NCBI RefSeq assembly: GCF_052324685.1 | Contig: NC_135221.1 | Coordinates: 18,078,664 to 18,142,663, forward strand | DNA: 64,000 nt | Direction of reading: 5' to 3' | Source: Brachyhypopomus gauderio | Lineage: Eukaryota > Chordata > Actinopteri > Gymnotiformes > Hypopomidae | Shown: in pieces, positions 59,601 through 64,000 of the stretch | How the letters are laid out: each line of letters opens with the position of its first letter | Position numbering within the stretch: position 1 is the stretch's first letter | Position numbers and translations under genes: made by a program | Notes under the pieces: model-generated | What the model was told of the DNA's origin: nothing | Databases searched by the model: none | The model's input: only the letters and a program-made list of their open reading frames with translations

Positions 59601-60502
59601 GTGGGAGACACTGGGTGGCTCAGCTCCTAATGACAAATGCCCACTCCACAGTGCAACAGTGGTCTTCATAACTGCTGGGTTCAATGAGCAATTGTGGCAC
59701 GCGTGACATACTTGTCTATATAACAGAAGATGCTGATGAGCTGATGACTTTGCGCATCCATGGTATACAGCGAAAGGTATTTATACTAGGCCAAGACAGC
59801 ATTGGGCTGCTGATGAATGTTAAGACACCCGTGCATACACCATCACAGGAGACCAAATAGACAGATGTGAAGCCCTGGTGTCCTTTATGAACACTGCCAT
59901 GACATGTGGCAGCTGTCATCAGAGGCAAAGGTTGAACAACAATTCTCAATCCAAATGTTTTTTTTTTTCTTTCATATCCTAAATTCAGTTTGAATCCTAG
60001 GTGGACTGAAAGCTCTCAAGAACCTTGCCAGCTTACCTTTAACCCTTGCCAGGGGAGGCTGGTTCTGTTGAAATACATCAGCACATAGCCTAGTGATTCC
60101 ATGTCATCTCGACGACTGTTGAAAAAGTTTTTAAAAGTTTAAGTATACTTAAAGTTTAAGAATTCTAAAAAATGTTATAGTATTTCTTTATGAAGTATCC
60201 TTCTATATCAGGAAGCTTTTAGGGACTGCTAAGGAGGCATGGCACACAATTAAAGAATATCATTGGAAGATGCAACACAAAACATCACAAAAACTGCACC
60301 TAAATGTAACTGCAGTGCCGGAAACTGAGTAGAAGTAAAAGGACACTAAAAGGTGCTCGTACCTCTGCTCTATGCCCAGATGTGCATTGATGCTGGCATA
60401 GCGAGCTGTGCCCGTGAGGTTCTTGTCTTCTCTGTAAGGGATGTGCTGCCGCGTTCTGTTGTCTCTGTATTTCTTGGCCAAACCAAAGTCAATGAGGAAC
60501 AA
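53695..60502 (-). CDS. csnk1a1: Casein kinase 1 alpha, 3' half of gene (six exons)
   Basis: Ser/Thr kinase of the CK1 family. It primes beta-catenin in the APC/Axin destruction complex and acts in Hedgehog, p53 and circadian pathways. Exons from 5' to 3': 60363-60502, 60037-60115, 59164-59238, 58833-58939, 58456-58604, 53695-53702. They join in frame to 185 residues plus stop, the C-terminal part of a protein of about 337. The first exon opens at [15 protein letters not shown] (DFG metal-binding motif) and includes [13 protein letters not shown], the CK1-specific stretch replacing APE. The tail [12 protein letters not shown] is as in vertebrate CK1 alpha. The last exon codes only the end of G, then F and stop, after a 4.75-kb intron. 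The exons with the ATP loop and HRD motif lie beyond 64000. Confidence 0.97.
53703..58455 (-). other. csnk1a1 last intron
   Basis: A 4.75-kb AT-rich intron. A 25-A run lies at 56457-56481. A scrap of fish RTE-type LINE tail is at 55560-55650. I saw no further exon that could be supported. Confidence 0.6.
55560..55650 (+). mobile_element. RTE-type LINE tail scrap
   Basis: CGAAGGACAGCTGGGATTGG followed by CTCCAGCCACCCGC and GAACAGGCGTGGTAGAAAAT matches the 3' end of a common fish RTE-type element. It ends near ATGCATGGA. Confidence 0.6.
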
Positions 60503-63450
60503 CTGCAAAGATAAGAAACAACACACTGGGTGTGTCACACAATGACCTCTAGTTACATTTGAAGTTCATTATTGTCTATGAAATGAGTGCAGGTTTGCAT
60601 GATATGAAGAAAACATGCAATGTGTAATAAAGGTCAGCACAAGGAGGAGTTTTGATAAATGAACAAATATTTAAGCGTGCATATTACTTATACACTTCCT
60701 GTCTTTCTGCTTTGACAGGCATACTGCTGACATGCCCACAGAATAAACTGAATAAAGAAAAAACAGTAAGTTGTTCTTGTCCCCTTTAAAATATTTTCTT
60801 ATAAAAAATGTCATACACTGGTAAATTTTGAGATTTGGAGCCCATTTTGCTTCTATAAAATTAAGCACAACATTGGCTGGTGTCAATTTCTGACAACTTG
60901 GCACGTGACACTTCCTGGTTTAGCTTCGTTGGGAACATTGGGGCACTCCCCAGGGATGAAGCATGTAGCATATAATTAAACTATAAAACTAATATAAATA
61001 TAATAAAGTGCCAATTCATTCTGTATTTTATGATTTGTCAAATTTTACTTTCCTTTTTCTTTTAGTGACATGAGTAGAAAATATTAAAATAATGCATCTC
61101 AGCAAAAACAAAAATGAAGGTAGCCAAAATTTTTTTATGTTGGTTACGTTTAACTATTTTATGGGATTGCATGGCACACACCACAGGGACAAAGTACATA
61201 TGTGCAAACACTTCTTTTCAGTTGAGGGCCATAAATTAGGTAATTTTTATAATTTTTTAATTGGAGATGTTCTCTTATAGTTAATTCTAATAGAAAACAT
61301 GAAATATTTAGAACACATCTTTCGAGGTCGCTTGATCAAAATAAGTTTCAAGTTTTGAGCAATAAATAACCACTTCGGTAGTATTTTCATGTGCATTTTA
61401 TGCATATGTATATTCAGAAATGTTTTACAGAAGGGCCTGTTCATATTAAATCGTAGCATAAATTATACAACATTTTATGACTAAAAATGTATTCTATGAT
61501 TTTAATGTTAAATGAATCAAGACTATACACAAATTGGTGTAGATTTAACCAGATAATGGCTCATTTGCACATTCAAACATACAATTTCAGAAAACTTAAT
61601 ACAAAAACTGTCTAAACAACCAGGAAACTAAAAGGTGAAATCTATTACATAAAATTTTTCCTTACTCACGTGTCATCTTAATTAAACAAAAGTGCACAAA
61701 TGAGAAGAGAACGCCAACGCAACATTCAGTGACCAACAAAACTAAAAAGACTTAGAATAGAACAATCTGAGGACAGCTAACGGCTAGATGGAGCTTAGTA
61801 TGATTGACCAAGAATGGTGTGACATCTGCATAGTTAAAAAAAACAAATACATAGTAAATAAAAAATAAATACAAAAATAGGTACGTGATGCATTTTCATG
61901 CAGTATGAACATGTGTAATACATACAACTCATCATGATTGTCTTTGAGAAAGACATGTGTAACAAGCCAAATGGGTTATAAATATGCTAACATAAGCTAA
62001 GCCCTCCTGGACACATGCGATTGACTAAGTTTGGCGAAAACAAAGCAGTCACGGATTTTGTTAGTTGATATTTTGATTGCAATGAATAACCTAGATCAGT
62101 TAGTGTACATTCATGCTCAAACATTTTAGTAGCATCACAGAACACCGTTGAAGAATGCCAGTCCTAGGACGATCAATTAAGACACCTGTACACTATAGAA
62201 AATAGCTGAATCTCCAAATCTCTTACAAGAGTCCTATGTCATAGAAAACAAAATAAAGCTACTAATATTTTACTATGCTATTTAAAAATGCTATATAAAA
62301 GTTATGGATTACACCCACTGCTAGCAGGTGTATAAACTCAAGCACACTCCGTTATACAACACAATACAAGAGCTAGTACTGAAGAACACATCTAGCACAA
62401 CTAGGGTTATAAAATGCCAGTGGGTTTGTGAAGTTTTGACCTTTTAGATCTGCTCTGGTCAACTGCAAGCACCATTACTGTAAAACAGAAGAAGTGTGTG
62501 GGAGCAACCACAGGTCATGGATCAAATGGTAGACCAAGAGTGGGGTTGCTCGATCCTGAAGTGATCCTCTGATACAGGATGCCTGACTAAAATGCTCTTT
62601 TCACTGAACAGGCACAAATTCCCACAGATGTAATCCAAATACTTTTGGAAAGCCTTCTTAGAAGAGTGGAAGTGTGGAGCACAAGTGTTTGCATCAAAAC
62701 ATTTCATCTCTTAGAAATGCCGTTCATGTACTTCCCACTTCCTACTTTGTAACAAAATGGTGACCAACAAATATTTTCAATTGCTCAGCAGTGTGCACAC
62801 ATGAGGATACAAAATGTTTTAGACATCAGGCCATTTTCCCTTTTTAAACAGCACCTGCTTGAAAAAAAAGAAAAAGAAAAAAAGAAGATGTAGTTCTTGC
62901 TCAAGAGGCATTGCTTAGACAAAATGAAAGCTTTTGATAATGTACTGTAGCAGACACTCACGAGCTGTATTAAGGTTACCTTACAATTACAGACCAATGG
63001 CATTTTGCTTTAAACACTCAATTTGCGTCACAAAAATACGGACAAGTAAAATAACTGACTCATTTTGCCTTTTTTGACTTGCACAAATCACCTGGGTAAC
63101 CCAATCAGAATAGAATTACCATTTTAAGTAAAAAAGCCAGGGTATCTGCACATTTTATAATCTCAAATTCAATGACTTAAGACCTTTTTAATACCGCTCA
63201 CAAGAAAAAAATAATACTATTAATGTGGTAAAAAATGACAAACTAGGTAAGTGTACAAAACGTTTTACTGTACGGAAATAAATAATACCGTCCACCTTAG
63301 GGAACAAAAAAATAATTTAAAATAATTATCAAATAAATATAAAAGTGCACTGTTAAGATAACTCAGCAAAACAGCCTTTAAGCCTAAAAACAACTAAAAT
63401 ATCCAAGTTTCAATTTCAACTTGTTCTGCACCGTTCAGCACCATACTGGA
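60503..63450 (-). other. csnk1a1 intron upstream of the DFG exon
   Basis: AT-rich sequence. The alternative long-insert (L) exon known from vertebrate CK1 alpha was looked for and not found. No other feature recognised. Confidence 0.5.
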
Positions 63451-63452
63451 CT

Positions 63453-63476
63453 GGGGGGAGGGGGGGGGGGGGGGGG
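63453..63476. repeat. Poly-G run
   Basis: Nearly pure G over 24 bp, with a single A near the start. Confidence 0.95.
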
Positions 63477-63589
63477 CGTGTTGCATGTTGCGTACTGACA
63501 GTCACGCTGTCTACATCATCATTCAGAACAGGGCTGCCCTCACTGAAGGCTGAATTATTACAGTTACAAAAAACTCAAAGTAAAAAAAT

Positions 63590-63745
63590 CGGAGGGGTGC
63601 ACGACCTCGCGCAGGGGCGGAGCCACCGCGATTAAGTCATTGTCAGCACGCGGAACCTCGCGCCGGTCGTGACGCGTCAATTATGAACCAAGCTTGACGC
63701 GGCTCAGGGATTACGGCACATGCAACGCCGTGCGCAGTGCCCTAG
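63590..63745. other. CpG-rich patch in csnk1a1 intron
   Basis: An abrupt GC- and CpG-rich block (CCTCGCGCAGGGGCGGAGCC, CGCCGGTCGTGACGCGTC) within AT-rich intron. It could be a young transposable-element copy or an internal regulatory site. Neither is proven. A 22-A run and a repeat-like CAGGAC/GTCCTG stretch follow at 63790-63880. Confidence 0.35.
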
Positions 63746-64000
63746 TGCCTGTAAATTTACATTGTAATGGTCCAATTAAAGTAATTTAAAAACCAGGACA
63801 TTTCCTCATAAAAAAAAAAAAAAAAAAAAAAACCCAGGACAGGACGTGAAATACGTCCTGGGAAATAGACATTTGGTCGCCCTACACAGTAGACAAATCA
63901 TTTTTGGCACGTACAGTTAAACTGCAGTTACAGCGAATGACTCGATATGCATATTACTATTACGAGTGCCATCATATCGCTTGTGTTTTTCAGATTTCAT

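Noticed and set aside
60503-64000. Alternative L exon or upstream kinase exons of csnk1a1
   Set aside because: No segment coding the basic L insert or the HRD region was found. These probably lie beyond the window.

Overview
The window is eukaryotic nuclear DNA from a teleost fish. The evidence is intron-rich vertebrate genes with GT-AG junctions, AT-rich introns and intergenic DNA, and fish-type repeats: L2 LINEs with a TGATTGATTGA tail, Tc1-like transposons, a hAT remnant and a tRNA-derived SINE. I cannot name the species. The repeats are compatible with an otophysan such as a characin, catfish or knifefish, but that is a guess.

Layout. (1) 1-5.3 kb is intergenic and holds decayed transposons. 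(2) 5.77-16.76 kb, minus strand, is a complete hspa9 (mitochondrial Hsp70, mortalin): 17 coding exons that join in frame to about 680 codons. (3) 16.8-21.6 kb separates two divergent genes and is filled mainly by two LINE copies. (4) 21.74-32.73 kb, plus strand, is a complete fbxo38 (F-box adaptor): 20 coding exons, about 1,129 codons, then a 3' UTR to about 34.2 kb. (5) 34.2-48.3 kb has no recognisable protein gene. It holds Tc1, SINE and L2 pieces, two perfect CArG boxes, and a CCAAT/TATA-like start plus splice sites that could be a non-coding host transcript. (6) 48.39-49.12 kb, plus strand, is the mir-143/mir-145 microRNA cluster. Both mature sequences are recognisable and a 310-bp minisatellite lies between the hairpins. 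(7) 53.70-60.50 kb, minus strand, is the 3' half of csnk1a1 (casein kinase 1 alpha): six exons coding the C-terminal 185 residues. Its 5' exons lie beyond the right edge.

The order hspa9 - fbxo38 - mir-143/145 - csnk1a1 resembles human 5q31-q32. In human, mir-143/145 lies near CSNK1A1, and FBXO38 lies further along the same band. The protein genes do unrelated jobs: mitochondrial protein import and folding, ubiquitin ligase targeting, and Wnt/beta-catenin phosphorylation. The cluster is a smooth-muscle/cardiac microRNA locus controlled by SRF/myocardin in mammals. The most interesting non-coding feature is the minisatellite that runs into the basal stem of pre-mir-145 and carries a splice-donor-like motif in every unit.
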